Positions 38,413 to 38,485 of a stretch of DNA of 38,485 bases are shown here, piece by piece; the first letter of the stretch is position 1; the number at the start of each line of letters is the position of its first letter. Source of the stretch: Candidatus Pacearchaeota archaeon. GTDB taxonomy: Archaea > Nanoarchaeota > Nanoarchaeia > Pacearchaeales > GW2011-AR1. The stretch is taken from NCBI GenBank assembly GCA_002686195.1, contig NZAS01000034.1, forward strand, positions 1 to 38,485. The letters are read 5' to 3'. A program made the position numbers and the translations under genes. The notes under the pieces were generated by a model, which was given only the letters and a program-made list of their open reading frames with translations, searched no databases and was not told the DNA's origin.

Positions 38413-38485
38413 TGTCTCGTACCTCACTACCGGGCAAGCGGCGCCTACGCGCCGCCGCCTAATTCTAGTTCAATTCCAAAATTAC
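38413..38485. other. Right end, non-coding with GC-rich hairpin
   Basis: No gene is seen. GCGGCGC (38438-38444) and GCGCCGC (38449-38455) form a seven-base-pair stem with a CTAC loop. On the minus strand, TAGAAT (38467-38462) could be a -10 box whose -35 box would lie beyond the edge. The end shows no direct overlap with the left end. Confidence 0.5.

Noticed and set aside
1..38485. Direct terminal repeat between the two window ends
   Set aside because: I compared the outermost bases by eye and found no shared stretch longer than short GTAC-type words.

Overview
The window looks like a nearly complete, strictly lytic podovirus genome (T7-like in body plan) of a Gram-negative host. Supporting points are the order of terminase, portal, scaffold, major capsid, tail tube and ejection genes, a T7-type replication set (primase, helicase, family A polymerase, gp6-like exonuclease, endonuclease I), small lipoproteins with lipoboxes, and no integrase or repressor. 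I see no tRNA gene and no CRISPR array. No single-subunit RNA polymerase and no DNA ligase are recognisable, so transcription probably depends on host RNA polymerase; five TTGACA-N17 promoters support this. I cannot name the species or host.

Layout. Bases 1-544 are non-coding and full of short inverted repeats. A rightward arm (683-25025) carries small genes, packaging and capsid genes, a large fibre gene directly after the capsid gene, tail tube and tail fibre genes, a holin-like gene, an acetyltransferase and a cupin, three probable ejection proteins, then a small HExxH peptidase, an M23 endolysin and a 3TM holin-like gene, ending in small accessory genes. Two back-to-back terminators at 25197-25277 separate it from the leftward arm (25327-38412). 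Read from the right edge, that arm has tiny early genes, then primase, helicase, DNA polymerase, SSB-like protein, exonuclease, a lipoprotein, endonuclease I, a dATP/dGTP pyrophosphohydrolase, a metallophosphoesterase, a second lipoprotein, a glycosyltransferase-like protein and a MazG-like protein. Genes are packed tightly, mostly with TAATG, ATGA or GTGA overlaps, and several genes shorter than 60 codons are included here.

Most notable. (1) The palindrome GTAC is strongly over-represented: 21 copies by hand count in 25321-26160 where about 3 are expected. (2) Five TTGACA-N17-TANNNT promoters share sequence inside the spacer, and the first promoter of each arm is followed by a similarly built structured leader, which could be RNA-based antitermination elements. 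(3) A 46-bp cassette (ribosome binding site plus a nine-codon reading frame) is duplicated at the end of the rightward arm. (4) The early arm encodes two small cysteine-rich lipoproteins, candidates for superinfection exclusion. (5) Two nucleotide pyrophosphohydrolases and a glycosyltransferase-like protein suggest nucleotide or DNA modification, but no PurZ or DatZ is present.
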